A stretch of DNA of 64,000 bases from Actinomycetota bacterium. Lineage in GTDB: Bacteria; Actinomycetota; Thermoleophilia; Solirubrobacterales; Solirubrobacteraceae. Below, in pieces: positions 25,335 through 34,876 of the stretch. The notes beneath the pieces are model-generated. The model worked only from the letters and a program-made list of their open reading frames with translations. It made no database searches and had not been told where the DNA came from. A program made the position numbers and the translations under genes. Numbering within the stretch: the stretch's first letter is position 1; every line of letters begins with the position of its first letter. The stretch spans positions 433,586 through 497,585 of the forward strand of contig VAXW01000004.1 of the NCBI GenBank assembly GCA_005884115.1, read 5' to 3'.

Positions 25335-26391
25335 CGCCGCCCGCGCGAGCGCCGACGCCGCGCGCGGTCTGCGCCAGCCAGCGCTCCAGGCCAAGGCGGC
25401 AGAGGCGGTCGACGAGCTCCGGGTACGGGATGCCGGAGGCGGCCATCAGCTTCGCGTAGACGCTCGTGGGCGTGAAGCCCGGCATCGTGTTGAGCTCGTT
25501 CACCAGCACGCTGTCGCCGTCCACGAAGAAGTCGACCCGCGCGAGCCCCGCGCACCCCGCGTACGCGAAGGTGCGCATCGCCAGCTCGCGCACGCGCTCG
25601 CTTGCGCGACGGGAGATCCGCGCCGGCACGCGCAGCTCCATGCCGCCGAGCGTGTACTTGGCGTCGTAGTCGTACCACTCGCCCGCGCACATGATCTCGC
25701 CGGGCTGCGACGCCAGCACCGCGGGCGCGGCGGGCGAGTGCTCGGTCTCGCGCAGCCCGAGCACGCTGCACTCGACCTCCACGCCGGGCGCAAGCGCCTC
25801 GACGATCACGCGCTGATCGTGCGCGAACGCTCCCTCCAGCGCTCCCTCCAGCTGATCGCTGGAGCTCACCTTGACGATCCCGAGCGAGGAGCCGAAGTGC
25901 GCAGGCTTGACGAACACCGGCATGCCCAGGGTCGTCAGCTCCCCGAGAACCGCGTCGCGGCCGTCTCTGAAGCGCGCCCGCTCCAGGCCGACGTGGTCGA
26001 CCTGCGGGACGTCGCCGGCCACGCGCATGAGCTGCTTGAAGGTGATCTTGTCCAGGCAGATCGCCGAGGCCGCTACGCCCGATCCCACGTATGCCACGTC
26101 GAGCGCCTCGAGCATCCCTTGCACGACGCCGTCCTCCCCAAACGGCCCGTGCAGAGCCGGGAAGACGACATCGGCGTCCAGCAGGCCCTCGCCAGGCGTC
26201 ACGCTGAGGACGGCCCCCTCGTGGCGCCATAAGCCGCGCTCGTCGATCTCGACCCAGAGCACATGGTGGCCGCTCTCGAGCAGGCCGTCGCGAACGCCGG
26301 CCCCAGAGGACAGCGAGACCTCGCGCTCCGCCGAGCGCCCGCCGGCCACCACCGCGACGTTCAGCTGGCCGGCTCGCAAGCGCTCGGACAC
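25327..26391 (-). CDS. ddl: D-alanine--D-alanine ligase
   Basis: A 354-residue ATP-grasp ligase forming D-Ala-D-Ala for peptidoglycan. It has VAVVAGGRSAEREVSLSSG at the N-terminus, the HGPFGEDG loop, PVFVKPAHFGSSLGIVK in the ATP-binding region, and LARVDFFVDGDSVLVNELNTMPGFTPTSVYAKL at the magnesium and substrate site. The GTG start at 26391 lies 2 bp after the pknB stop, so it is the last gene of the pstP-pbpA-pknB series. Its 3' end overlaps the convergent kinase gene. Confidence 0.95.
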   Translation of the reverse strand: MSERLRAGQLNVAVVAGGRSAEREVSLSSGAGVRDGLLESGHHVLWVEIDERGLWRHEGAVLSVTPGEGLLDADVVFPALHGPFGEDGVVQGMLEALDVAYVGSGVAASAICLDKITFKQLMRVAGDVPQVDHVGLERARFRDGRDAVLGELTTLGMPVFVKPAHFGSSLGIVKVSSSDQLEGALEGAFAHDQRVIVEALAPGVEVECSVLGLRETEHSPAAPAVLASQPGEIMCAGEWYDYDAKYTLGGMELRVPARISRRASERVRELAMRTFAYAGCAGLARVDFFVDGDSVLVNELNTMPGFTPTSVYAKLMAASGIPYPELVDRLCRLGLERWLAQTARGVGARAGGAT

Positions 26392-26393
26392 GC

Positions 26394-28370
26394 TCAGCCA
26401 CCTGGGCCGGGCGGGCTCGGCGTGGTCGTCGTCGTCGGCGTCGTCGTGGTCGGCGTCGTGGTCGTCGGGGTGGTCGTCGTTTTCGAGGCCAGCACGCCGA
26501 CCGACAGCTTCACCTCGGAGCCCTTGCGCACGCGCCGGCCGGCGGCTGGGGTCTGCTTGAGCACGAGGCCGACCTGGGATTCCTGTTCGGTCTGCGCCTG
26601 CACCACCTTCGGCGTGAGGCCGGCGCTCCCCAGGGTCGCCCCGGCCTGCGTCTCTGAGAGCCCGACGAGGCTTGGCACGGCGACGAGGTTGGTGGCGTGA
26701 GCGAGCGTGAGGTTGACCTTCGCGCCCGAGCGCACCGAAGTGCCGGGTCGCGGCGACTGCGAGAGCACCGTTTCGGGTGTCTCGCTGGACACGCGTCGCG
26801 TCAGCTTGCCGACCGTCAGTTCTGCATTTCTGAGCGCCGCTTCGGCCGCGCTGCGCGACTCCCCGCGCAGGTCGGGCACGCGCACCGGCGCGGGGCCGCT
26901 CGAGACGAGCACGAGCACGCGCGCGCCCGCCTGCAGCTCGGTTTCCGCCGGCGGGTTGGTGCCGATGACGCGGCCCGCCGCGACCTTCGCGCTCGGCTGC
27001 GAGCTCCTCTCGGGCATGAAGCCTGCCGCCTTCAGCTTGGCCAGCGCCTGCGTCGCGACCAGCCCCTCCACCGATGGCAGCGCGACGATGCCGGGGCCCG
27101 TCGAGATCACGATCCTCACGTGGCCCCCCTGCTGGAGCGTGCGCCCGGCGCGCGGCGACTGGCTCGAGACGAGCCCGCTGGGCACGGTCGCGCTGGAGGC
27201 AAGCGCTGGGACCGGCGTCAGCCCGACCCGTTTGAGCGTGGTGATGGCGCTCTGTTCGCTGAGGCCTGTCACGCCCGGCACGCGCACGCGGGACGCCGGC
27301 GAGAGCAGCAGCGCGAGCGCCACGCCTGCGCCCGCCAGCAGCGCGAGCACGATGCCCAGGATCACCCAGCGCCGCCGCGTGCGCGAGCGCTTGTCGCCGG
27401 CGCTCGGCTTGCCGTCCTGCGACGCGAGCAGCAGAGCCCCCGCGCCGGTGGGCTGCGACGGCGGCGGCGGCGCCTCGAGCGCCCCCGTGGCGGGCGAGGA
27501 GCCGGAGCCGGTTGCGCGGGCCGCGACCACGGCTCCCGTCGAGGCGGGCAGCGCGGCGCGCTCCTGCTGGAGTACGGCAATGAACTCGTCGGCGTCGGTG
27601 AAGCGCAGCGATGGATCCTTAGCCAGCGCGCGCAGCACGACGGCATCCAGGCTCGCGGGCACTGCGGGGTTGAGCTCGCTGGGCGCCCGCGGCTGGGCGG
27701 AGACCTGCTTGAAGGCAATCGCAACCGCCGTCTCGCCCTCGAAGGGAACGCTGCCCGTCAAGAGCTCGTACAGGACCACGCCGATCGAGTAGAGGTCCGA
27801 TGCAGCGCTCACCGCGTGCCCCTGCGCCTGCTCGGGCGAGAGGTACTGGGCGGTGCCCATGATCGAGCCGGTCAGGGTCATGTCCGAGGCGCCCGCGCGC
27901 GCGATCCCGAAGTCGGTCACGCGCGCGCGATCCTCCTCGTCGAGGATCACGTTGTGCGGCTTCAGGTCGCGGTGGATGACGCCGCGCCGGTGTGCGAAAC
28001 GGGCAGCGCGCAGGATCTGCACGACGGTGTCGATCGCCGCTCCCGGCTCAAGCGCCCCCTGCTCGCGCACGATCAGCTTCAGCGAGCGCCCCGCAACGTA
28101 CTCCATCGCTATGTAGTAGGTCCCCTGCCACTCGCCGCGGTCGAAGATGCCGACGATGTTGGGGTGCGAGAGCCCGGCAGCACTCGACGCCTCGCGCTTG
28201 AAGCGCTCGACGAACTCGTGGTCGGCGGCGAAGTGGGGATGCAGGAGCTTCACCGCCAGAAGCCTCCCCAGCAGCTCGTCCGCGGCAAGGTAGACGTCCG
28301 CCATACCCCCCGAGCCGAGGCGCGAGATGACGCGGTAGCGGCCGTCGATGATGGTTCCGGGGTCAACCAT
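26394..28370 (-). CDS. pknB: PASTA-domain Ser/Thr kinase PknB
   Basis: The 658-residue kinase has the domain order kinase (GRYRVISRLGSGGMADVYLA, AVKLL, VIHRDLKPHNVIL, DFGIARA, GTAQYLSPEQ), linker, one membrane helix (VILGIVLALLAGAGVALALLL) and four PASTA repeats. A Thr/Pro tail follows, encoded by a GTC/GTCGTCG-rich repeat at 26410-26480. PASTA domains bind muropeptides or lipid II, and the kinase controls cell-wall synthesis and division. The ATG at 28370 overlaps the PBP gene by 8 bp. Confidence 0.95.
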   Translation of the reverse strand: MVDPGTIIDGRYRVISRLGSGGMADVYLAADELLGRLLAVKLLHPHFAADHEFVERFKREASSAAGLSHPNIVGIFDRGEWQGTYYIAMEYVAGRSLKLIVREQGALEPGAAIDTVVQILRAARFAHRRGVIHRDLKPHNVILDEEDRARVTDFGIARAGASDMTLTGSIMGTAQYLSPEQAQGHAVSAASDLYSIGVVLYELLTGSVPFEGETAVAIAFKQVSAQPRAPSELNPAVPASLDAVVLRALAKDPSLRFTDADEFIAVLQQERAALPASTGAVVAARATGSGSSPATGALEAPPPPSQPTGAGALLLASQDGKPSAGDKRSRTRRRWVILGIVLALLAGAGVALALLLSPASRVRVPGVTGLSEQSAITTLKRVGLTPVPALASSATVPSGLVSSQSPRAGRTLQQGGHVRIVISTGPGIVALPSVEGLVATQALAKLKAAGFMPERSSQPSAKVAAGRVIGTNPPAETELQAGARVLVLVSSGPAPVRVPDLRGESRSAAEAALRNAELTVGKLTRRVSSETPETVLSQSPRPGTSVRSGAKVNLTLAHATNLVAVPSLVGLSETQAGATLGSAGLTPKVVQAQTEQESQVGLVLKQTPAAGRRVRKGSEVKLSVGVLASKTTTTPTTTTPTTTTPTTTTTPSPPGPGG

Positions 28371-29814
28371 GGAGCAAGCTTTCCATCACCTGCCTGGCCA
28401 GCGGGGCGGCGAAGGCGGCGCCCTGGCCTGGCACGCCGCGGAGCGTCACCGCGACCGCGACCGTCGGGCGCGAGGCGGGCGCGAAGGCAACGAACCAGAC
28501 GTTGTTGATCGCGCTTCCGATCTGCGTCTCCGCCGTGCCCGTCTTGCCGGCCACCTGCACGCCGGGGATCTGCGCGGCGGTGCCGGTGCCTTCTCTCACG
28601 ACGGCTTCCATCATGCCTCTAACAGCGGCGGCGGTGGATGGTTTCATCACCACCGACTGCACATGCGGCGAGATCCGCTGCACCGTGCGGCCGTCGCGGT
28701 CGACGATCCGCTGCGTGAGGTGCGGAGTCATCAGCCTGCCGCCGTTGGCGACGGCCGCCGCAACCTGCGCCATCTGAAGCGGCGTGACCTCGAGTTTGTC
28801 CTGGCCGATGCCCAGACGCCCGACGTCGACGCGCGTGCTCGTCGGTACGAGCAGGCGCGCGCCGAGGTACTCGCCGCTCGAGGACATCTCCTGCGAGGGG
28901 TAGTCGAGCGCCGGCTTGCGGTCGAAGCCGAAGCGCGACATGTAGCGTGCGATCGTCCGCCTGCCCAGGCGTTCGGCTACCTGCGCCCAGACCGTGTTGA
29001 CGGATTTCACAAGTCCCTGCGTGAGCGTGAGCTGCCCGAAGCTCTCGTTCTGGTCGTTCTGCAGCGGCACCCCCGAGATGCGGACGTTGTCACGACCGCT
29101 AACCGTCGATTCGGGCGTGAATGCGCCGCTGTCGATCGCCGCCGTCGCTGTGACCACCTTGAAGGTCGAGCCCGGCGCGTAGCCGAACTGCGTGGCGCGG
29201 TTCACGAGCGGCCTTCCCGCTGAGCCCGCGAGCAGCGCCTCGTGGGCGTGCGGGGAGCGCAGGGCGTTGGGGTCGAAGCTCGGGGATGACGCCATCACCT
29301 GCACCGCTCCGGTGCGCGGCTGAAGGGCCACGATCGCCCCTTCGCGCCCGGCAAGCACGCCGTTCGCCACGCGCTGGGCGGCCGGGACGAGGGTCGTGAC
29401 CACCTCATCCCCCTGCGGCCGGCGCCCTTGGAGCTGGTCGAGCACCCGCTGCAGGTTCGTGCCCGTCTGGCCGGAGAGCTCGTCGTTGCGGAAACGCTCC
29501 AGACCAGTGCTGCCGAGCTCTATGTTCCAGTAGCCGACGGCGTGCGCGAACTGCGTCCTCGCCGGGTAGCTGCGTTCATAGAAGCGTTCAGAGCCGCGGG
29601 CGTGCGGGGCGAGCACGCTGCGCGCGAGCACTGTGCCGTCCGAGGCGACGATCGCTCCGCGGTCGATTCTGCGCTGCTCCAGCAGCGGGCGCGCGTTGAG
29701 GCCGTTGCGCCGCAGCGAGGCGGCCTGGAAGATCGTCCAGCGCGAGGTGAACGCCACCAGAAGGGCAAACAGCACGACCACGAAGGCAAACAAACGCGCG
29801 ATCGGCTCGTTCAC
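28363..29814 (-). CDS. pbpA: Class B penicillin-binding protein (PbpA-like transpeptidase)
   Basis: A 483-residue single-pass transpeptidase. It has an N-terminal helix (LFAFVVVLFALLVAF) and a short dimerisation region. The penicillin-binding domain carries SxxK (APGSTFKV), SxN (VKSVNTVW) and KTGT (VAGKTGTAE). It cross-links peptidoglycan outside the membrane. In actinobacteria pbpA usually sits next to a rodA/ftsW-like gene, but none is found here. The start is a GTG at 29814, 10 bp after pstP; its stop lies inside the pknB start region. Confidence 0.93.
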   Translation of the reverse strand: MNEPIARLFAFVVVLFALLVAFTSRWTIFQAASLRRNGLNARPLLEQRRIDRGAIVASDGTVLARSVLAPHARGSERFYERSYPARTQFAHAVGYWNIELGSTGLERFRNDELSGQTGTNLQRVLDQLQGRRPQGDEVVTTLVPAAQRVANGVLAGREGAIVALQPRTGAVQVMASSPSFDPNALRSPHAHEALLAGSAGRPLVNRATQFGYAPGSTFKVVTATAAIDSGAFTPESTVSGRDNVRISGVPLQNDQNESFGQLTLTQGLVKSVNTVWAQVAERLGRRTIARYMSRFGFDRKPALDYPSQEMSSSGEYLGARLLVPTSTRVDVGRLGIGQDKLEVTPLQMAQVAAAVANGGRLMTPHLTQRIVDRDGRTVQRISPHVQSVVMKPSTAAAVRGMMEAVVREGTGTAAQIPGVQVAGKTGTAETQIGSAINNVWFVAFAPASRPTVAVAVTLRGVPGQGAAFAAPLARQVMESLLHG

Positions 29815-29824
29815 CGCGCGCGCC

Positions 29825-31168
29825 TCATTCCAGCTGACCGAGTTCGAGGCTACGTATGAGAGCCGCCGCGTCGCCTTCGGAGCGCAGCGAGTGGTCGAGC
29901 AGCTGGCGCCTGCGCACGGGACTCAGCGTCGAGGCGCTGACGCCGGTGACGTAGTCGCTGCTGTAGAGCGCCAGCCCCGCGGGCAGCTTCAGGGGAACGC
30001 CGCGGTAGAGCGTGATCAGGCCGCGGCCGTTGGTGCCGATGAAGTAGACCGACTGCAGCGCCGCGTAGGCGCCACCGCCGAGAAGCCCGAGCACGACCAG
30101 CACAGCGGCGAGCACGGCTCCTCGGCGAAGCCTCCTGCGCCGCTGCGCAGGAGGCGCGCCCGCGGGTGTCGGCGGCCGGGGACGGCGTACATGCACGCCG
30201 GCGGCGGGGGCCGCGCCGGATGGCGCTGCGCTCGCCGCAGCGAGCTCCGCCTCGCGCGGATCGGCGGCGACGGCGCCGGCATCAGCGGGCGCGACGACGT
30301 GCGCCGCCGTCTGCAGCTCCTCTGGAGCACGCTCGCGCGTCCCGCCGGTAGCGCGCCCGTCGCCCGCCGCTGGTGCCGCGTGGACCTCCTCGAGGCGCAC
30401 GAGCACGACAGTTATGTTGTCGCGGCCGCCTGCCTCGTTGGCCGCCGCGATCAGCGCCTCGCCGGCGTCTCGCAGGCGCGGGTTCGCCTTCAGGATGGTG
30501 GCAAGGCGCTCTTCGGGGACCATGGTCGTCAGGCCATCGCTGCACAGCAGGTAGATGTCGCCGGCCTGGCCCTTCAGAGAGGAGGTGTCGACGTCGACAA
30601 CAGCCTCGGGCCCCAGCGCGCGCGTGATGACCGAGCGCTGCGGGTGTTCGGAGGCCTCCTCCGGCGTGAGCCGCCCCTGACGGATGAGCTCGTCGACGAG
30701 CGTGTGATCTTCGGTGAGCCGCTCGAGCCGCCCCTCGCGCAGACGGTAGGCGCGGCTGTCGCCCACATGCGCGACCGACACGCGCTCGGGGCCGACGTGG
30801 ATCGCGGTCAGCGTCGTTCCCATGCCGGCCTGCTCGGCGCGTCGCTGCGAGCGTTCGTGGATGCGCGCGTTGGCCTCGCGCACGCGCTGTGCGAGCGCGC
30901 TCTCGAGCGTGTCACCCTCGCGCAGACCGCGGCGGAATTCGTCGACGGCGATGCGCGAGGCCACCTCGCCCGCCTGCGCTCCCCCCATTCCGTCAGCTAC
31001 GACGAACAGCGGCGCGTGCGCGAGCACTGAGTCCTCGTTCGCCCGGCGTTGGCGACCCGTGTCAGTACCCGCGTACTGCTCGGCCACGCGCAGCATCTCA
31101 GATGGTTGACGCCACGGTCGTGTGCCGTCGTCTGGGGGTGCGGAGGGTCGAGCTGGCCGCGGACGCAT
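29825..31168 (-). CDS. pstP: PP2C-family Ser/Thr phosphatase PstP
   Basis: A 447-residue phosphatase that reverses PknB-type phosphorylation. PP2C motifs are RRANEDSVL, VVADGMGGAQAGEVAS, VSVAHVGDSRAYRL, LLCSDGLTTM and GGRDNITVVLV, supplying the metal-binding Asp residues. One membrane helix near 345-365 precedes an extracellular tail of about 75 residues. The ATG at 31168 has GAGG about 8 nt upstream. An ATG at 31096, just before the conserved fold, is an alternative start without a good SD. It is followed closely by pbpA. Confidence 0.93.
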   Translation of the reverse strand: MRPRPARPSAPPDDGTRPWRQPSEMLRVAEQYAGTDTGRQRRANEDSVLAHAPLFVVADGMGGAQAGEVASRIAVDEFRRGLREGDTLESALAQRVREANARIHERSQRRAEQAGMGTTLTAIHVGPERVSVAHVGDSRAYRLREGRLERLTEDHTLVDELIRQGRLTPEEASEHPQRSVITRALGPEAVVDVDTSSLKGQAGDIYLLCSDGLTTMVPEERLATILKANPRLRDAGEALIAAANEAGGRDNITVVLVRLEEVHAAPAAGDGRATGGTRERAPEELQTAAHVVAPADAGAVAADPREAELAAASAAPSGAAPAAGVHVRRPRPPTPAGAPPAQRRRRLRRGAVLAAVLVVLGLLGGGAYAALQSVYFIGTNGRGLITLYRGVPLKLPAGLALYSSDYVTGVSASTLSPVRRRQLLDHSLRSEGDAAALIRSLELGQLE

Positions 31169-31266
31169 GGCGAAGCCCTCGCTGGCGGCAAGGGCGAGCG
31201 CGAGGACACAGGCCAGCGAAGGCCATACGTGTCATCCAGTCGTGCAGGACTGTGGCGTCAGCCATC

Positions 31267-31773
31267 TCAGTCGGCCTCGAACGTGAACTCGCTGTCGCCG
31301 ATGCGCAGCCGATCGCCGAGGTGCAGGGGACGCGGTGTCTGCAGCAGCTCCTCGTTCAGGTACGTCCCGTTGGTCGAGCCGAGGTCCTCGATCACGAGGA
31401 TGTCGCCCTGTTCGTAAATGCGCGCGTGTCGCGCAGAGGCGAACGGGTCCTCGAGGCGGATCTCGGCCGCATCGCCGCGGCCGAGGACGATGCTTCCGTC
31501 GAGGTCGTAGATCATCCCCGGCTCGTGTCCAGGCGCGCGCTCGACGACGAGCCGCGGCGAGCGGCCCGAGGTGGCGGCGGTGCCGAGCGACGTCGCTGAG
31601 TACAGGCCCGTCGCATCCGCCGGATCGGCGCCGGCGGGCACAGAACGGCCAGCGACCGCGGTTCCTCCCCGTAGGTCCCGGCTCGCGCTGCGAACGACCC
31701 ACACCACGAACAGGTATATGACGGCGACGAAGCCGAACTTGAGCGCCACCGATACCGGCTCGAGCGTGTTCAT
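31267..31773 (-). CDS. fhaB: Membrane-anchored FHA-domain protein FhaB
   Basis: A 168-residue protein with one N-terminal membrane helix (FGFVAVIYLFVVWVV) and a C-terminal FHA domain. The domain carries GSIVLGRGDAAEIRL, SARHARI and DLGSTNGTYLNEE, the phosphothreonine-binding signature. It should bind substrates or kinases phosphorylated by PknB. The ATG at 31773 overlaps the fhaA stop (ATGA). The family's usual length is about 155, so it looks complete. Confidence 0.92.
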   Translation of the reverse strand: MNTLEPVSVALKFGFVAVIYLFVVWVVRSASRDLRGGTAVAGRSVPAGADPADATGLYSATSLGTAATSGRSPRLVVERAPGHEPGMIYDLDGSIVLGRGDAAEIRLEDPFASARHARIYEQGDILVIEDLGSTNGTYLNEELLQTPRPLHLGDRLRIGDSEFTFEAD

Positions 31774-32603
31774 GCCAGCTCGAAGACGAGCTCGGTCGAG
31801 CCGAGCTCGATGCGGTCGCCGGGCTCGATGCCCAGCGAGCCCGTGACCGTCACGCCGTTGACACGCAGGCCGTTCGTGGAGCCGAGGTCGGCGATCGTCC
31901 AGCCCTCCCCGCTGGGGCGAAGCTCGGCGTGCTTGCGCGAGACCCCGCTGTCTGAGAGGACGATGTCGCAGCTGCGGCTGCGTCCGATCGTGCCTCCGCT
32001 GAGCGGAACAGAGAGCGGCCGTCCTTCGAGCAGAAGCTGCGCGCGCTTGCTGCGCAGGGCACGCGCCTGCTCGAGCGGTCCGCGCACGCGCGCCGAGGTG
32101 CTGTAGATCATCGTTTGCGAAGAGCCGCCTTCGCCGGCCGAGGGAAGCGGCTCCTGGGCCTGCCCGCTCGGTGCGGGCTGAGCGCCCTGTGAGGGCCCGC
32201 GCGCGGCCGGCTCTCCGGCCGATGCGGCTCGGCTCGAGCGGGCGGGCTGCGCCTGAATGCCGAATTCGCCAAGCGCGAGGCGCGGATCGGTGTGGAAGGA
32301 GATCCGCGGGGCCAATACGAGGATCAGATCCTCGCGACGAGCGTGCTCGAGCAGGTACGCACACAGCTCGTCGATCACCTCGGCCTCGACGCCCTCGTAG
32401 CGCGCGCGATCGCGCGGCGAGAGCCAGACCGAGAACTCGTTGGGCGCGTACACGTGCGAGAGCGATTCGGTTCGATGCTGGTCCATCTCGCGCGCGAGCT
32501 TTCGCGCGAGCTCCACCGGCCGCACCTCTGAGCGGAATACGCGCCCGAACGCTCCCTCCAGAATGCCGGCGATCGTGCTCTCGATGGTCTTCAGCATGTT
32601 CAT
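31770..32603 (-). CDS. fhaA: DUF3662 plus FHA-domain protein FhaA
   Basis: A 277-residue protein whose N-terminal 120 residues match the DUF3662 (FhaA N-terminal) domain (LKTIESTIAGILEGAFGRVFRSEVRPVELARKL). A variable linker follows, then a C-terminal FHA domain with GGTIGRSRSCDIVL, VSRKHAEL and DLGSTNGLRVN. In mycobacteria FhaA regulates peptidoglycan export together with MviN; here the same role is inferred. It is the first gene of the minus-strand signalling operon. The 250 bp upstream hold no gene and no clear promoter. Confidence 0.92.
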   Translation of the reverse strand: MNMLKTIESTIAGILEGAFGRVFRSEVRPVELARKLAREMDQHRTESLSHVYAPNEFSVWLSPRDRARYEGVEAEVIDELCAYLLEHARREDLILVLAPRISFHTDPRLALGEFGIQAQPARSSRAASAGEPAARGPSQGAQPAPSGQAQEPLPSAGEGGSSQTMIYSTSARVRGPLEQARALRSKRAQLLLEGRPLSVPLSGGTIGRSRSCDIVLSDSGVSRKHAELRPSGEGWTIADLGSTNGLRVNGVTVTGSLGIEPGDRIELGSTELVFELA

Positions 32604-32855
32604 CTGCGTGGCGTCGCAAGCCCGCCCTCGGCCGCATGTGACCCGTGAGCCATGCTACGTCAAGCTCCTGCGTGCAAAGGCCGTCGCGCGCCTAAAGCGT
32701 CGCGCGCCGGCCCCTGGCGTGCGGCTGCTAGCGCCTTGCGGCGGGCACCGCGCGCTACCTCGTGAGGGATCCCCGGGGGGCGCCCGCAGGCTGCGGGCGG
32801 GCGTCGTGAGCGCCCCCAGAGCGCGCATCGTCACAGCCTGAGCGCGCGCGTCTGC

Positions 32856-34730
32856 TCAGGTGTGGCCGCGGAGCGCGCGGGCGCCGACGGCCAAGCCGGC
32901 GCCGAAGACCGCTCCGAGCACCGCACCGCGCGGCGAGGGGGCAGCGGCCTGGGTGGCGAGGCCACTGTCGATCACCGGGGCAGCCGAGATGAGCGCCGCG
33001 GACCACACCGTCGCCGCGACGACGTCGATGGCGGCGCGAGCGCCTCGAACGAGCCAGGGCAGGATCACCGCCCCGCAGGCCCACAGCGCGGCGCCGAGCA
33101 GCACGCCGACGCTCAGCGTGGGCCCAACCACGTGCGTCGCGGCACTCCCCAACGATCCCTCCCACACCGACCGCGCTGGAGCCGAAGAGGGCGTGCCAAG
33201 CCACAGGCGCCGGCCCACGAGCGGCTCGGCGAGTGTCAGCCACCAGTAGCCGAGCGCGCCCATCGCCGCACGCGCGCGCCAGCGGGCCGCCTGGCCGGCG
33301 AGCGCAGGAAACGCGCCCGCGAGGCCGGCCAGGCCAAGCACGGGAGCGAGCCCACACAGCAGCGAGGGTGGTCGCAGAGACAGCGGGAGCAACAGCAGGG
33401 GGACGAGTGCCGCAAGCAGCAGCAGCGCGACCCCGGGGCGCCCTCCCCACGCCTGCCACGCGATCAGCGCGCCGGCCGCCGCCGCCCATACGGCCCGCGG
33501 CGGCGAGCGGCGCGCACGTTCGCCCACATCGGCTTGGGCGCTGCGTCCTGCCTGCTCGGGCGGCCGCACATCGAGCGCTTGCCTTCGCGCGTGGCGCGCG
33601 CGGAGACGGAGGGCAGCATCGGTCGAGGGCCCGCTGTTGCGGACACCCTGCCAAGCAGGAGCCTCAAGGGGAGCCGCGGGCGCGCCGGGACGGCGCCGGG
33701 TAGGAGCCTCGACGGGAAACGCGGGCGCTTGTCCGCGCGGCGCGATCCATGCGGGCGCGCTGCTCTGGTTGGACGCAGCGGACGCGGCTGGCGAGACGGG
33801 CGCGAGCGCTTCCTCGAGCGCAGCCCTGAGATCGTCGATCGTGCCCCGCGCAAACTCGCGTCGCGTAAGGGCCCGGTCGATCGCGCTCGCCAGGCCCGCG
33901 GGCAGATCCTGGCGCCTCGGCCCCAGCGGCGGAATCGCGCAGCTGAGCAGGCGCGCTGTCTGTGCCGGGGTCGACCCGCGCGCGGGATTGACGCCGCACA
34001 GCGCCTCATACAGGACGAGCGCCAGCGAGTACAGGTCCGCAGCCTCGGTCGCCTCGCGCCCCTCGCTCTGCTCGGGGGCCATGTAGGCGAGCGTGCCGAG
34101 CACGTCTCCGTTGCGCGTGAGCACGTCCTGGCCGCCGATGTACGCGCCGCCGAAGTCGGTCAGCTTGGCGGCGGCGAAGGCCTTGGGCGCGCTGCATGCG
34201 CGCGGCACGAGCACGTTCTGCGGCTTTACGTCGCGGTGGATCACGCCGCGCGAGTGTGCGTGCGAGAGCGCATCGGCGAGCGCGATGCCGATGCGCAGCA
34301 CTTGCTCGTCGGCGAGCGCTCGCCGAGCGATGAGCGCTGCCAGCGTGTCGCCCTCGACGAGCTCGGAGATCAGATAGAAAGCCGCAGCGTCCGCGCACGC
34401 CTCATACAGCGAGACGATCGCAGGATGTGAGAGCCGCGCCGTGGCGCGCGCCTCGCGCGCGGCCCGCCTGTGCCCGGCAGCGGGTTCGCCCGCGCTGCGG
34501 TCATCGCTCCCCTGCTGCGCCACATGGGCGATCGGGATCCGCTTGACCGCAACGTCCCTGCACAGCAGCTCATCGCGTGCTCGCCACACGACGCCGAAGC
34601 CGCCCGCGCCGAGCTGCTCGAGCAGCCGGTAGCGGCCGAGCAGCAGCGGCTCTCGCACAGCCGGCTCATCGTGTGGCTGTTCCCGGCTGGGTGCCGTCCC
34701 GCTGTGCACAAGCGTCTGCGACGAGTCCAC
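32856..34730 (-). CDS. Ser/Thr kinase with polytopic C-terminal membrane region
   Basis: The GTG at 34730 is chosen as start because GAAGG precedes it by about 9 nt; an ATG at 34838 would add 36 Arg-rich residues. The 624-residue product has an N-terminal kinase domain: LLEQLGAGGFGVVWRARD, AVKRIP, VIHRDVKPQNVLV, LTDFGGAYIG and GTLAYMAPEQ. An Ala/Pro-rich segment follows, then about eight hydrophobic helices instead of a single anchor and sensor domain. The DFG loop is followed by GA where related kinases here have IA. Its signal and targets are unknown. Confidence 0.85.
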   Translation of the reverse strand: MDSSQTLVHSGTAPSREQPHDEPAVREPLLLGRYRLLEQLGAGGFGVVWRARDELLCRDVAVKRIPIAHVAQQGSDDRSAGEPAAGHRRAAREARATARLSHPAIVSLYEACADAAAFYLISELVEGDTLAALIARRALADEQVLRIGIALADALSHAHSRGVIHRDVKPQNVLVPRACSAPKAFAAAKLTDFGGAYIGGQDVLTRNGDVLGTLAYMAPEQSEGREATEAADLYSLALVLYEALCGVNPARGSTPAQTARLLSCAIPPLGPRRQDLPAGLASAIDRALTRREFARGTIDDLRAALEEALAPVSPAASAASNQSSAPAWIAPRGQAPAFPVEAPTRRRPGAPAAPLEAPAWQGVRNSGPSTDAALRLRARHARRQALDVRPPEQAGRSAQADVGERARRSPPRAVWAAAAGALIAWQAWGGRPGVALLLLAALVPLLLLPLSLRPPSLLCGLAPVLGLAGLAGAFPALAGQAARWRARAAMGALGYWWLTLAEPLVGRRLWLGTPSSAPARSVWEGSLGSAATHVVGPTLSVGVLLGAALWACGAVILPWLVRGARAAIDVVAATVWSAALISAAPVIDSGLATQAAAPSPRGAVLGAVFGAGLAVGARALRGHT

Positions 34731-34876
34731 CGTGCGCTGCCTTCGACCCCGGCGCCGCAGGCCCCTGCCTGCGGCCGGCAGCAGATGCTCACCTGACCGA
34801 GAAGTTGCAGGAACGCGGGTCAAGCGGCCGCCAGTCATACTTCGCCCTCACCGTAATCCCTGCAAGGAGCGAGCTT

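Noticed and set aside
29825..31168. PstP start at 31096 instead of 31168
   Set aside because: The downstream ATG has no SD-like sequence, while 31168 has GAGG at a good distance; both are kept as possibilities but the longer form is listed.
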